NCBI GenBank assembly: GCA_902788275.1
Contig: CADAJV010000011.1
Span: 1 to 40,514 of the forward strand
DNA: 40,514 nucleotides
Reading direction: 5' to 3'
Source of the DNA: an uncultured Bacteroidales bacterium
Lineage (GTDB): Bacteria; Bacteroidota; Bacteroidia; Bacteroidales; Bacteroidaceae
Position numbers and translations under genes: made by a program. Every line of letters begins with the position of its first letter. Position 1 is the first letter of the stretch. Shown piece after piece: positions 6,933-14,896 of the stretch. Below the pieces are notes generated by a model that searched no databases, was not told the origin of the DNA, and was given only the letters and a program-made list of their open reading frames with translations.

Positions 6933-8015
6933 ATGGACAAGATAAGAATAGGTATTACCCACGGCGACCTGAACGGTGTGGGCTATGAGATAATCCTAAA
7001 GGCTTTTGCCGATGCCGAGCTTAGCAACATATGCGTGCCTATAGTCTATGGCTCGCCGCGTGCGGCTATCTACTACCGCAAGAACCTCAACCTGCAGACA
7101 AACTTTAAGTCTGTCAACTCAGCCAGTGAAGCTGAGCCGGGCATGCTTAACATGGTGGTGTGCATAGAGGACGAGGTGAAGATTGACGTGGGTCAGAGCA
7201 CTGAGGAGAGCGGCAAGGCTGCCCTTGTGTCGCTGCAGAGAGCTGTGGCCGACTGTAAGGAGGGACTGATAGATGCCATTGTTACGGCGCCTATCAACAA
7301 GGCGGCCATACATAGCGATGCTTTCCCCTTCAGTGGTCACACGGAGTATCTGGAGAGTGAGTTCGGCCCCAAGGGCGATGCGCTGATGATTCTGATGAAT
7401 CCCATGATGCGTGTAGCCTTGGCCACCACCCATATGCCGCTTAAGGAAGTGGCTGCCGCCATCACGCAGGAGAGGGTGGAGCACTGCATTGGGCTGCTCC
7501 ATAAATCGCTGAAGCACGATTTCCTAGTCAGTACACCACGCATAGCCGTGCTGAGTCTTAATCCCCACTGCGGTGACGACGGCCTGATAGGCCAGGAGGA
7601 GAAAACGGCCATAGAGCCGGCCATCAGCGCTCAGCGTGGCCAGGGCGTGCAGTGCTTTGGTCCTTATGCAGCCGACGGATTCTTCGGTGCCGGCATGTAC
7701 ACCCACTTTGATGCCGTGCTGGCTATGTATCATGACCAGGGACTGGCACCATTTAAGGCACTGGGCTCTGACGATGGCGTAAACTTCACAGCCGGACTGA
7801 GCGTGGTGCGCACCTCGCCGGGCCACGGCACGGCCTACGACATTGCCGGCAAGGGTGTGGCTGACGAGAATCCCCTGCGTCAGGCTATCTATGCAGCCAT
7901 AGACATAGTGGGCAACCGTCGCGCTGATGATGAGGCTTCGGCCAATCCCCTGAAGATTGTGGTCAGTGAGCGTCGCGATCGCGGTATGCGCAAGGATGCA
8001 GAACCTGCCGAGTAA
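6933..8015 (+). CDS. pdxA: 4-hydroxythreonine-4-phosphate dehydrogenase
   Basis: PdxA oxidises 4-phosphohydroxy-L-threonine with NAD and, after decarboxylation, supplies 3-amino-2-oxopropyl phosphate for pyridoxine 5'-phosphate synthesis. The N-terminus has IGITHGDLNGVGYEIILKAF. The three metal-binding histidines sit in FSGHTEYL, AMYHDQGLAPFK and SPGHGTAYDIAG. VTAPINKAAIH is also typical. Length is 360 residues, slightly over the usual 330-350 through a charged tail. The AraC-type gene starts 38 bp downstream and the DPP III gene follows with an overlap, so these three may share a transcript. Confidence 0.95.
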   Translation: MDKIRIGITHGDLNGVGYEIILKAFADAELSNICVPIVYGSPRAAIYYRKNLNLQTNFKSVNSASEAEPGMLNMVVCIEDEVKIDVGQSTEESGKAALVSLQRAVADCKEGLIDAIVTAPINKAAIHSDAFPFSGHTEYLESEFGPKGDALMILMNPMMRVALATTHMPLKEVAAAITQERVEHCIGLLHKSLKHDFLVSTPRIAVLSLNPHCGDDGLIGQEEKTAIEPAISAQRGQGVQCFGPYAADGFFGAGMYTHFDAVLAMYHDQGLAPFKALGSDDGVNFTAGLSVVRTSPGHGTAYDIAGKGVADENPLRQAIYAAIDIVGNRRADDEASANPLKIVVSERRDRGMRKDAEPAE

Positions 8016-8053
8016 GGGAGATAGCGGCCTACGCACTTTTTTTCTAAAACCAG

Positions 8054-8482
8054 ATGGAAAGGAAATACCACGAGCGGCTGAGTCAGGCACGGATAGACCG
8101 CGTATGTCAGATACTATATGGGGAGCTCTTTCAACAGGAGGCTTTCCTGCAGCAAGGGCTCACTGCTCGCATGGTGGCTGAGCGCAACGGTATAACGCTG
8201 CAAGACATCTCGGCTGTGTGCTCCGAGTACTTTGGTGACAATTTCCCGATGTTGTTGCAAAGGCTCCGCGTTAAGCGCGTGTGTCGCCTGCTTAGCAGCA
8301 AGGAGTATGAGCGTGTGAGCTGCGAGAATATCGGCCTGCGATGCGGATTCTCCAGTCGCCAGAGCTTGCACAATGCCTTTCGCCGTCAGAAAGGTATGAC
8401 CCCTGAGGAATACAGAAAGCAAAACCTTAATAACAATGAAAAGAACAGCAATACTAATGACAGTGGCACTGTGTATGGGTAG
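8054..8482 (+). CDS. Small AraC-type helix-turn-helix protein
   Basis: The 142-residue protein has a C-terminal AraC/XylS DNA-binding module. Two helix-turn-helix segments are visible: MVAERNGITLQDISAVCSEY at about 38-57, and IGLRCGFSSRQSLHNAFRRQ with the family end KGMTPEEYRKQ. There is no ligand-binding or sensor domain, so it is the short, binding-domain-only form. Its last 47 bases overlap the start of the DPP III gene in another frame, which points to translational coupling. It may regulate its own operon or a neighbour; target unknown. Confidence 0.85.
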   Translation: MERKYHERLSQARIDRVCQILYGELFQQEAFLQQGLTARMVAERNGITLQDISAVCSEYFGDNFPMLLQRLRVKRVCRLLSSKEYERVSCENIGLRCGFSSRQSLHNAFRRQKGMTPEEYRKQNLNNNEKNSNTNDSGTVYG

Positions 8483-10475
8483 CGGCATCAAGGCTGCTGC
8501 GCCCGCCGATGACTTTGAGTATAATAATGAGCGCTTTGCCGACCTGCAGATGCTGCGCTACAAGGTGCATGGATTTGAGCAGCTGACCGTGAAGCAGAAG
8601 ACCTTGGTCTATTACCTGAGTGAGGCTGCCCTCTGCGGTCGCGACATATTGTTTGACCAAAACGGAGCCTACAACCTGCGCATACGCAAGATGCTGGAGA
8701 CGGTCTATACCGACTTTAATGGCAACCGCCAGAGTGACGACTTCAAGGCTATGGAGGTCTATCTCAAGCGTGTGTGGTTCTCTAACGGCATACACCACCA
8801 CTACGGCTGTGAGAAATTTGTGCCCGGATTCTCTGAGGCCTTCTTCCGCTCAGCCCTCAAGGGCGTGGACAGTAATAAGCTGCCACTGCGCAAGGGCCAG
8901 ACTGTCGACCAACTGTGTGACGAGGTGTTCCCCGTGATGTTTGACCCCACGCTGATGACCATGCGCGTCAACCAGAAGGATGGCGAGGACCTGATTAAGA
9001 CCTCCGCCTCCAACTACTATGGCCCCGGGGTGACCCAGGCTGAGGCAGAGGCTTTCTATGAGGCACAGAAGGACACTATTGACCCTGAGCCCGTGATGTA
9101 TGGACTCAACAGCCGACTTATCAAGAAGCACGGCAAGCTGACCGAGCAGCGATGGACGGCCGGCGGACTCTACGGACAGGCTATAAGCAAGATAGTCTAT
9201 TGGCTCAAGAAGGCGGCCACCGTGGCCGACACGCCCCAGCAGAAGGATGTTATCAATGAGCTCATCAAGTTCTATAAGACCGGCGACTTGCGCACCTTTG
9301 ACTCTTATAGCATACTGTGGCTTAAGGACACCGAGGGCATGGTGGACTTCACCAACGGTTTTATAGAGAGCTATGGTGACCCGCTGGGCTTGAAGGCCAG
9401 CTGGGAAGGTTTGGCTAATTTCAAGGACTTGGATGCCACCAAGCGCACGGAGAAACTGAGCACCAATGCGCAGTGGTTTGAAGATAACTCGCCCGTTGAC
9501 CCTCGATTTAAGAAAGATGAGTGCAAGGGTATCTCCGCCAAGGTTATCACTGCAGCCATGCTGGGTGGCGACCTCTACCCCTCCACGGCTATTGGCATCA
9601 ACCTGCCCAACAGTAACTGGATACGAAAACAGCACGGCTCCAAGAGTGTGACTATCGGCAATTTGACCGACGCCTATAACAAGGCTGCCCATGGTAACGG
9701 ATTTAACGATGAGTTTATTTGCGACCCCACCGTGAAGGACCTGATAGATAAGTATGGTGATGTGTGTGATGACCTGCACACCGACCTCCATGAGTGTCTG
9801 GGTCACGGCAGCGGCAAGGTGCTGGAGGGTGTAAGTGATGATGCCCTCAAATCGTACGGCTCCACCATTGAGGAGGCGCGCGCCGACCTCTTTGCCCTTT
9901 ATTACCTGGGCGATCCCAAGCTGGTGGAGCTTGGCTTGACGCCTAACATGGATGCTTACAAGAGCCAGTACTACTACCAGATGATGAACGGCCTCATGAC
10001 GCAGCTGGTGCGTATTGAGCCGGGCAAGGATCTGGAGGAGGCTCATATGCGTGACCGCGCCCTAATAGCCAACTGGGCCTTTGAGCACGGCAAGGCCAAT
10101 AATGTTTGCGAACTTATAAAGAAGGACGGCAAGACCTATCTGCAGATAAATGACTATGACGCTTTGCGCCAACTCTTCAAGGAGCTGCTGATTGAGGTGC
10201 AGCGCGTGAAGAGCGAGGGCGATGTGGAGGGTGCCCGCCAACTGGTGGAGACCTACGGAGTGAAAGTTGACCCCGAACTCCACAAGGAGGTGCTCAGCCG
10301 CTATGAGGCCCTTAACCTGGCTCCCTACAAGGGCTTTATCAACCCTGTATATACTCCGGTGCTTGATGCCAAGGGCAAGATTCAGGATGTCAAGGTCAGC
10401 TACACCGAGGGCTATGCCGAGCAGATGCTGCGCTATTCTCATGATTATGGATTCCTTCCCTTTATTAATGAATAG
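8436..10475 (+). CDS. Secreted dipeptidyl-peptidase III (M49)
   Basis: DPP III is a zinc exopeptidase that removes dipeptides from peptide N-termini. The zinc motif HECLGH begins at His452 (family HEXXGH), and the second motif EEARAD, supplying the third ligand, follows near residues 479-484. The N-terminus (MKRTAILMTVALCMGSGIKA) looks like a signal peptide, so the protein is probably periplasmic or surface-exposed. Its 679 residues match the bacterial M49 size. The start lies inside the AraC-type gene (47-bp overlap). In gut Bacteroidales this enzyme probably feeds peptide use; that role is inferred. Confidence 0.93.
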   Translation: MKRTAILMTVALCMGSGIKAAAPADDFEYNNERFADLQMLRYKVHGFEQLTVKQKTLVYYLSEAALCGRDILFDQNGAYNLRIRKMLETVYTDFNGNRQSDDFKAMEVYLKRVWFSNGIHHHYGCEKFVPGFSEAFFRSALKGVDSNKLPLRKGQTVDQLCDEVFPVMFDPTLMTMRVNQKDGEDLIKTSASNYYGPGVTQAEAEAFYEAQKDTIDPEPVMYGLNSRLIKKHGKLTEQRWTAGGLYGQAISKIVYWLKKAATVADTPQQKDVINELIKFYKTGDLRTFDSYSILWLKDTEGMVDFTNGFIESYGDPLGLKASWEGLANFKDLDATKRTEKLSTNAQWFEDNSPVDPRFKKDECKGISAKVITAAMLGGDLYPSTAIGINLPNSNWIRKQHGSKSVTIGNLTDAYNKAAHGNGFNDEFICDPTVKDLIDKYGDVCDDLHTDLHECLGHGSGKVLEGVSDDALKSYGSTIEEARADLFALYYLGDPKLVELGLTPNMDAYKSQYYYQMMNGLMTQLVRIEPGKDLEEAHMRDRALIANWAFEHGKANNVCELIKKDGKTYLQINDYDALRQLFKELLIEVQRVKSEGDVEGARQLVETYGVKVDPELHKEVLSRYEALNLAPYKGFINPVYTPVLDAKGKIQDVKVSYTEGYAEQMLRYSHDYGFLPFINE

Positions 10476-10496
10476 GGAGAAAAGGTGAAGTAAAAA

Positions 10497-10560
10497 GTTA
10501 GAGGTTATAGGTTAGTGCTTAGAGAAGCCAAGTCCGGCAGTGACTATGGGCTTAAACTTC
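10497..10560. repeat. Dispersed repeat fragment
   Basis: Heptamers GTTAGAG, GTTATAG, GTTAGTG are followed by GCCAAGTCCGGCA. The same two blocks occur in reverse orientation at about 1814-1880. A spurious GTG-started extension of the next gene runs through it. Confidence 0.65.
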
Positions 10561-10613
10561 CGAACTCTGTAACCCCTTTTGCAAAGCAATCAATAGCCCG
10601 CAAAGCAACAGCC

Positions 10614-11216
10614 ATGACCTTGGTAGAAGTAAAGCAGCATTTTCGTGCCATGATGAATGGCCCCTTGGCGCAGTCTATGCGCGAGAAGGGGCTGGCTTAT
10701 CGTGTGATATTCGGCGTGGAGTGGCCTCGCCTTATGGAGCTGGCGCAGGAGGTGGGCAAGGACCACCAGCTAGCGCAAAGTCTATGGAAGGAGGACATAC
10801 GCGAATGTCGCCTGCTGGCCGGACTGGTGCAGCCAGTGGAGAGTTTTTACCCGGAGATAGCTGACATCTGGGTGGAATCTATGCATTACCCCGAGGAGGC
10901 GCAATACACTGTGCTGTCGCTCTTTCAGCATCTGCCCTATGCTTCGCAGAAGGCCTTCGAGTGGGTGGCGGCGGCTGATGAGATGCATCAGCTATGTGGT
11001 TACCTGCTGCTGGCACGCCTGTTTATGCAGGGCAATCCGTTGATGCGCCAATCGGAGGTAGAGTATATGGACCAGGCCTCGGCAGCACTGGGCAGCAGAA
11101 GCCTTGCCGTGAGGAAGGCTGCCTACGACTCGCTGATGAAATACTCGCTTATTGGTGCCGAACAGGAAGCCTTGGTAAACAAAGTGATGTGCTCCTTGGA
11201 GTGTGCCGCCAATTAG
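10614..11216 (+). CDS. AlkD-like DNA alkylation repair protein
   Basis: This HEAT-repeat protein of the AlkD family, whose characterised members are DNA glycosylases for alkylated bases, has 200 residues. Family-like segments are YRVIFGVEWPRLMELAQEV and LAQSLWKEDIRECRLLAGL, followed by helical repeats. The start is ATG 10614 (MTLVEVKQHF). A longer frame from GTG 10515 would translate the dispersed repeat and is rejected. The catalytic aspartate and tryptophan of studied AlkD proteins cannot be assigned with certainty. Function as a glycosylase is inferred from family only. Confidence 0.8.
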   Translation: MTLVEVKQHFRAMMNGPLAQSMREKGLAYRVIFGVEWPRLMELAQEVGKDHQLAQSLWKEDIRECRLLAGLVQPVESFYPEIADIWVESMHYPEEAQYTVLSLFQHLPYASQKAFEWVAAADEMHQLCGYLLLARLFMQGNPLMRQSEVEYMDQASAALGSRSLAVRKAAYDSLMKYSLIGAEQEALVNKVMCSLECAAN

Positions 11217-11219
11217 GAC

Positions 11220-11235
11220 GGGCAAAATTTTGCCG
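11220..11235. terminator. Possible short terminator palindrome
   Basis: The perfect palindrome GGCAAAATTTTGCC lies just past the stop of the AlkD-like gene. It is AT-rich in the centre and overlaps the purA -33 region, so its role as a terminator is weak. Confidence 0.3.
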
Positions 11236-11259
11236 TTTAATGATAATTGATTAACTTCG
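11228..11259 (+). promoter_or_regulatory. Promoter of purA, variant -7 box
   Basis: TTTTG at 11228-11232 is followed after 19 bp by TAACTTCG at 11252-11259. The -7 box differs from TAnnTTTG in one position (C for T). The same variant precedes the acyl-CoA synthetase gene at 18959. Confidence 0.55.
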
Positions 11260-11316
11260 CCAATCGGTAGTAAGACATTCTAACAGCGAGACATTTTTAA
11301 CAGAACCAACAAATCC

Positions 11317-12585
11317 ATGACAAAAGGAAAAGTAGATGCCCTGCTGGGCATAGTCTTCGGTGACGAAGGCAAGGGAAAAGTGGTAGATTATTTCACCCCG
11401 CAATATGACGTGGTGGCACGCTTTGCCGGTGGCCCCAATGCCGGCCATACCATTATCTTCGAAGGCAAGAAGTTTGTGCTGCGCTCTATTCCCTCCGGCA
11501 TATTCTGCGAGGGCAAGATAAATATCATCGGCAACGGCTGTGTGCTGGCTCCCGACTTGTTTATGGCTGAGGCCAATGAGCTGGAGGCTGCTGGCTACGA
11601 CATTAAGAGCCGCCTCCATATCTCCAAGCGCGCTCACCTCATCCTGCCTACCCACCGCGTGCTTGACCGTGCCTACGAGAGCCTAAAGGGCAAGAATAAG
11701 ATAGGTACTACCGGCAAGGGCATAGGTCCGACCTATAGTGACAAAGCTGCCCGCACCGGTCTGCGTGTGGGCGATATCCTCAGCAATTTTGATGAGAAAT
11801 ATGCTGCTGCTAAGGCACGCCATGAGCAAATACTTAACAATATTGGCTATCAGTATGACATTGCCGAGGAGGAGAAACTATGGATGAAGGGTGTAGAGTA
11901 TATGAAGACCTTCCAGCTTACCGACAGCGAGAATGAGCTCAATGCTCTCCTGGCCGAAGGTAAGAGTGTGCTGGCCGAGGGAGCTCAAGGCACCATGCTT
12001 GACATTGATCATGGCACCTATCCAATGGTATCATCTTCCAGCACCACCACCGGTGGTGTCTGCACCGGCCTCGGTGTGGCCCCCTCGAAGATAGCTGATG
12101 TGTTCGGTATCTTCAAGGCATACAGTACCCGTGTCGGCTCAGGTCCATTCCCTGTGGAGCTCTTCGATGCCACCGGTGACCGCATTCGCGAGATAGGTCA
12201 TGAGTATGGTGCCGTGACCGGGCGTAACCGTCGTTGCGGCTGGCTTGATCTCGTGGCACTGAAGTATGCCGTGGAGGTCAATGGCGTCACGCAGCTCATC
12301 ATGATGAAGAGCGATGTGCTTGATGAGTTTGCTACCATTAAGGTGTGCACCGCCTACCGCAAGAATGGCGAGACACTCACCACTGTGCCCTACGACCTAA
12401 GTGGCTGCGAGGCTGTCTATGAGGAGCTGCCCGGATGGCAGACCGATATCACGGGCATCACTGTCTATTCCGAGCTGCCTGCCACGTTGCGCAGCTACAT
12501 TGACTTTATTGAGCGCTTTATTGGAGTGCCTGTTACCATTGTCAGCGTAGGGCCCGATCGCAATGCTACAATCGTAAGAGAATAG
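11317..12585 (+). CDS. purA: Adenylosuccinate synthetase
   Basis: PurA joins IMP and aspartate with GTP to form adenylosuccinate, the first committed step to AMP. The 422-residue chain carries the P-loop GDEGKGKVVD at 15-24, GGPNAGHT, GTTGKGIGPTYSDK, EGAQGTMLDIDHGTYP, GRNRRCGWLDLVALKYA and the GTP-site end VSVGPDRNATI. In many PurA proteins the P-loop is preceded by Gln-Trp; here it is Val-Phe (GIVFGDEGKGK). A strong terminator follows at 12689-12723. Confidence 0.97.
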   Translation: MTKGKVDALLGIVFGDEGKGKVVDYFTPQYDVVARFAGGPNAGHTIIFEGKKFVLRSIPSGIFCEGKINIIGNGCVLAPDLFMAEANELEAAGYDIKSRLHISKRAHLILPTHRVLDRAYESLKGKNKIGTTGKGIGPTYSDKAARTGLRVGDILSNFDEKYAAAKARHEQILNNIGYQYDIAEEEKLWMKGVEYMKTFQLTDSENELNALLAEGKSVLAEGAQGTMLDIDHGTYPMVSSSSTTTGGVCTGLGVAPSKIADVFGIFKAYSTRVGSGPFPVELFDATGDRIREIGHEYGAVTGRNRRCGWLDLVALKYAVEVNGVTQLIMMKSDVLDEFATIKVCTAYRKNGETLTTVPYDLSGCEAVYEELPGWQTDITGITVYSELPATLRSYIDFIERFIGVPVTIVSVGPDRNATIVRE

Positions 12586-12688
12586 AAATAAAAACCGTAC
12601 AGAACCTTTTCGCTAAGCCAAATGAGCAGAATGATGCTTGCATCAAGTCTGCCATGGCGAGAAAAGGTGGTTGCGAAGAAACCAACGA

Positions 12689-12723
12689 AAAAAAAGCCGC
12701 TTTTTTGCAAAAGCGGCTTTTTT
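12689..12723. terminator. purA terminator
   Basis: Stem AAAAGCCGCTTTT pairs with AAAAGCGGCTTTT around a 3-4 nt loop, with A and T runs on either side, so it can work in both directions. It lies about 100 bp past purA and would also stop transcripts coming from gdhA on the minus strand. Confidence 0.85.
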
Positions 12724-12774
12724 CGTGTTGTATCGTTTCTTTGGCGTAGATTGAGAATAATTCAATTATGCGCC

Positions 12775-12890
12775 ACTCCGCGCCGATGGCGCGACTGTTG
12801 GCGAGCAACTCGCGAAATCTCTAAGTCGATGCTTACCAAGGTTCCCATTAAATGGGGCCTTGGTCAATCATCGCTTTAGCTACTGTGCCG
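12775..12890. repeat. Diverged copy of the gdhA 3' region
   Basis: Aligned with 12912-13028 at a spacing of about 137 bp, this copy shares ACTCGCGAA, CTAAG-type blocks, GCTTnCC and GTTCCCATT, then the last 11 gdhA codons. Similarity is strong (about 80%) at 12831-12883 and fades on both sides. The rest of the 12586-12985 gap holds the purA terminator and no other gene. Confidence 0.7.
12848..12883 (-). pseudogene. Remnant of a second gdhA copy
   Basis: The minus strand reads VAKAMIDQGPI followed by TAA, identical in peptide to the end of gdhA at 12986. Seven codons differ and every difference is at a third position, so the copies diverged while both were under protein-level selection. Everything upstream of the Val codon is unrelated (RSGT), so all but the last 11 codons of this copy are gone. 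A recent short duplication would not be expected to show this pattern. Confidence 0.75.
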
Positions 12891-12985
12891 CTGCGCTCTC
12901 GCGTTTTTTTTATGTCAGCCCGCCTTCGGCGACCACTGACGAAACGCTCGCGAAGCAGCTAAAGCTCAGCTTGCCCAAGTTCCCA

Positions 12986-14323
12986 TTAGATGGGACCCTG
13001 ATCAATCATGGCCTTGGCTACTTTCATGAAGCCGGCGATGTTGGCACCCTTCACATAATTGATGTAGCCGTCGGGCTGCTTGCCATACTTGAGGCACTGG
13101 CCGTGGATGGAGCTCATGATGTGGTGCAGGCGCTGGTCAACCTCCTCGGCGGTCCAGCTGAGGTGCATGGCGTTCTGGCTCATCTCAAGACCGCTGGTGG
13201 CTACGCCGCCGGCGTTGACTGCCTTGCCGGGAGCGAAGAGCATGTTGTGCTGCAGGAAGAGGTTAGTGGCCTCCTCTGTGCAACCCATATTGCTGACCTC
13301 GGCGATGCAGAGGGTTTTATTGTCGATGAGCTGCTGTGCATCGGCTCCGCTGACCTCGTTCTGGGTGGCGCAGGGCAGTGCAATGTCAACCTTCTGCTCC
13401 CAAGGCTTGCGGCCAGGGTAGAAGGTGGCGGAGGGGAACTTGTCGGCAAAGGGGGCTACGATGTCGTTGCCGCTTTCGCGGAGTTCAAGCATGTAGTCTA
13501 TCTTCTCGCCGCTGATGCCCTCGGGGTCATAGACATAGCCATCGGGGCCTGAGAGGGTAACCACCTTGGCGCCGAGCTGGGTGGCCTTGGTGGCAGCACC
13601 CCATGCTACATTGCCGAAGCCGGAGATGGCCACGGTCTTGCCCTTGATGTCAATGCCCTTCTCCTCAAGCATCTGGTTGACAAAGTAGAGTGCGCCGAAA
13701 CCTGTGGCCTCGGGGCGCAGGATGGAGCCGCCGAACTCGAGGCCCTTGCCAGTGATGGTGCCGGTGTGCTCGCGCTGCAGCTTCTTATACATGCCGTAGA
13801 GGTAGCCTACCTCGCGGCCGCCTACGCCTATGTCGCCGGCGGGCACATCCTGGTCGGGACCGATGTTGCGCCAGAGCTCAAGCATGAAGGCCTGGCAGAA
13901 ACGGCGGATCTCGGCGTTGCTCTTGCCACGGGGCGAGAAGTCGCTGCCACCCTTGGCGCCGCCCATGGGCAGGGTGGTGAGGGCGTTTTTGAAGGTCTGC
14001 TCGAAACCAAGGAACTTGAGGATGCTGAGGTTTACGGAGGCATGGAAGCGGATGCCACCCTTGTAGGGACCTATGGCATTGTTGAACTGCACGCGGTAGC
14101 CGCGGTTGACCTGCAACTCGCCCTTGTCATCCTCCCACACTACACGGAAGGTGAGGATGCGGTCAGGCTCTACGAGACGCTCTATTATCTTGTTCTTTTC
14201 AAACTCGGGGTGCTGGTTGTAGACATCTTCTACCGAGAGGAGCACCTCTCTCACTGCCTGGAGAAACTCTGATTCGCCAGGATGCTTGGCCTCAAGGTCG
14301 GCCATGATTTTTTGTGTATTCAT
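12986..14323 (-). CDS. gdhA: Glutamate dehydrogenase (hexameric, NADP type)
   Basis: GdhA interconverts 2-oxoglutarate plus ammonia and glutamate, the main ammonium assimilation route in Bacteroidales. The 445-residue chain shows RVQFNNAIGPYKGGIRFH, LPMGGAKGGSDFSPRGKS, the dinucleotide-binding KTVAISGFGNVAWGAA and DVPAGDIGVGGREVGYLYG. Length and motifs fit the hexameric NADP-type enzyme. A promoter lies at 14362-14369. The residual 3' end of another copy lies just downstream. Confidence 0.96.
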   Translation of the reverse strand: MNTQKIMADLEAKHPGESEFLQAVREVLLSVEDVYNQHPEFEKNKIIERLVEPDRILTFRVVWEDDKGELQVNRGYRVQFNNAIGPYKGGIRFHASVNLSILKFLGFEQTFKNALTTLPMGGAKGGSDFSPRGKSNAEIRRFCQAFMLELWRNIGPDQDVPAGDIGVGGREVGYLYGMYKKLQREHTGTITGKGLEFGGSILRPEATGFGALYFVNQMLEEKGIDIKGKTVAISGFGNVAWGAATKATQLGAKVVTLSGPDGYVYDPEGISGEKIDYMLELRESGNDIVAPFADKFPSATFYPGRKPWEQKVDIALPCATQNEVSGADAQQLIDNKTLCIAEVSNMGCTEEATNLFLQHNMLFAPGKAVNAGGVATSGLEMSQNAMHLSWTAEEVDQRLHHIMSSIHGQCLKYGKQPDGYINYVKGANIAGFMKVAKAMIDQGPI

Positions 14324-14361
14324 CTGGTATAAGTTTAAGATGTGTTTGTTAAATTGGTATG

Positions 14362-14369
14362 CAAATGTA
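14362..14369 (-). promoter_or_regulatory. -7 box of gdhA within a hairpin edge
   Basis: The minus strand reads TACATTTG. A TTTG -33 element lies about 18 bp upstream, in the loop of the hairpin at 14367-14404, whose 3' arm runs into the -7 box. Folding and initiation therefore share DNA. Confidence 0.65.
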
Positions 14370-14404
14370 ACCTTTTTATGCTAATGGCAAAGAAAAAAGG
14401 TTAC
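14367..14404 (-). terminator. Hairpin after the secreted-protein cluster
   Basis: Arms GTAACCTTTTT and AAAAAGGTTAC flank a 16-nt loop, about 40 bp past the stop at 14444. AT-rich and without a following T-run, so termination is plausible but not strong. Confidence 0.45.
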
Positions 14405-14443
14405 TAATTAGGTATTTTCGTGGGGTGTTCCCCTCTTGTCCTG

Positions 14444-14884
14444 CTACTTCAACAGAAGTTTGTGGCTTACGTGCCCGTACCTTATTATATATATGCCGGC
14501 AGGCAGGTCGGTGTAGGGCACACTGCGGCCGCTGCGTAGCAACTGGCCGTCGAGGGTGTAGATGTCGAGGGGTGTCTGGCCGCTGACGCTCAGTGTCTGG
14601 CCGTTGTCGCTTATTGCTGACTCCACAGCCTTGGCACCACTGATTGCGGTGATGTCGTCGGGCATGGCGCCAAACTGGAAGCGTAGCACCTGGGCCATGG
14701 GGAACTGCACGTTGAAGCGGTCGGTCTGCACTACAAGGGTGGTGCCCTGGATGGTCACCAGCGGCTTCTCGCTGAAGAGGTAGGTGACGTAGGTGCTGTC
14801 CTTGAGCACTACGTTGAGCTGCTCCTGGGCTGAGGCGAAGAGGCTGCTCAGGGCCAGGGCGGCTATGAGTAGTATGTGTTTCAT
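14444..14884 (-). CDS. Small secreted protein with sorting-like C-terminus
   Basis: The 146-residue protein starts with a clear signal peptide (MKHILLIAALALSSLFASAQ). The middle is a short beta-rich region (LVTIQGTTLVVQTDRFNVQF). The end, from about residue 105, reads LDIYTLDGQLLRSGRSV...LPAGIYIIRYG and closes KLLLK, the pattern of Bacteroidetes type IX secretion C-terminal domains. It is the last gene of a three-gene minus-strand cluster, 12 bp after the SGNH hydrolase gene. Function unknown; it may help anchor or export its neighbours. Confidence 0.75.
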   Translation of the reverse strand: MKHILLIAALALSSLFASAQEQLNVVLKDSTYVTYLFSEKPLVTIQGTTLVVQTDRFNVQFPMAQVLRFQFGAMPDDITAISGAKAVESAISDNGQTLSVSGQTPLDIYTLDGQLLRSGRSVPYTDLPAGIYIIRYGHVSHKLLLK

Positions 14885-14896
14885 GTCTGCAGGGTA

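Noticed and set aside
8850-10046. 398-residue minus-strand frame
   Set aside because: Antisense shadow of the DPP III gene.
10515-10613. N-terminal extension of the AlkD-like protein from GTG 10515
   Set aside because: It translates a dispersed repeat; the family-like sequence begins after ATG 10614.
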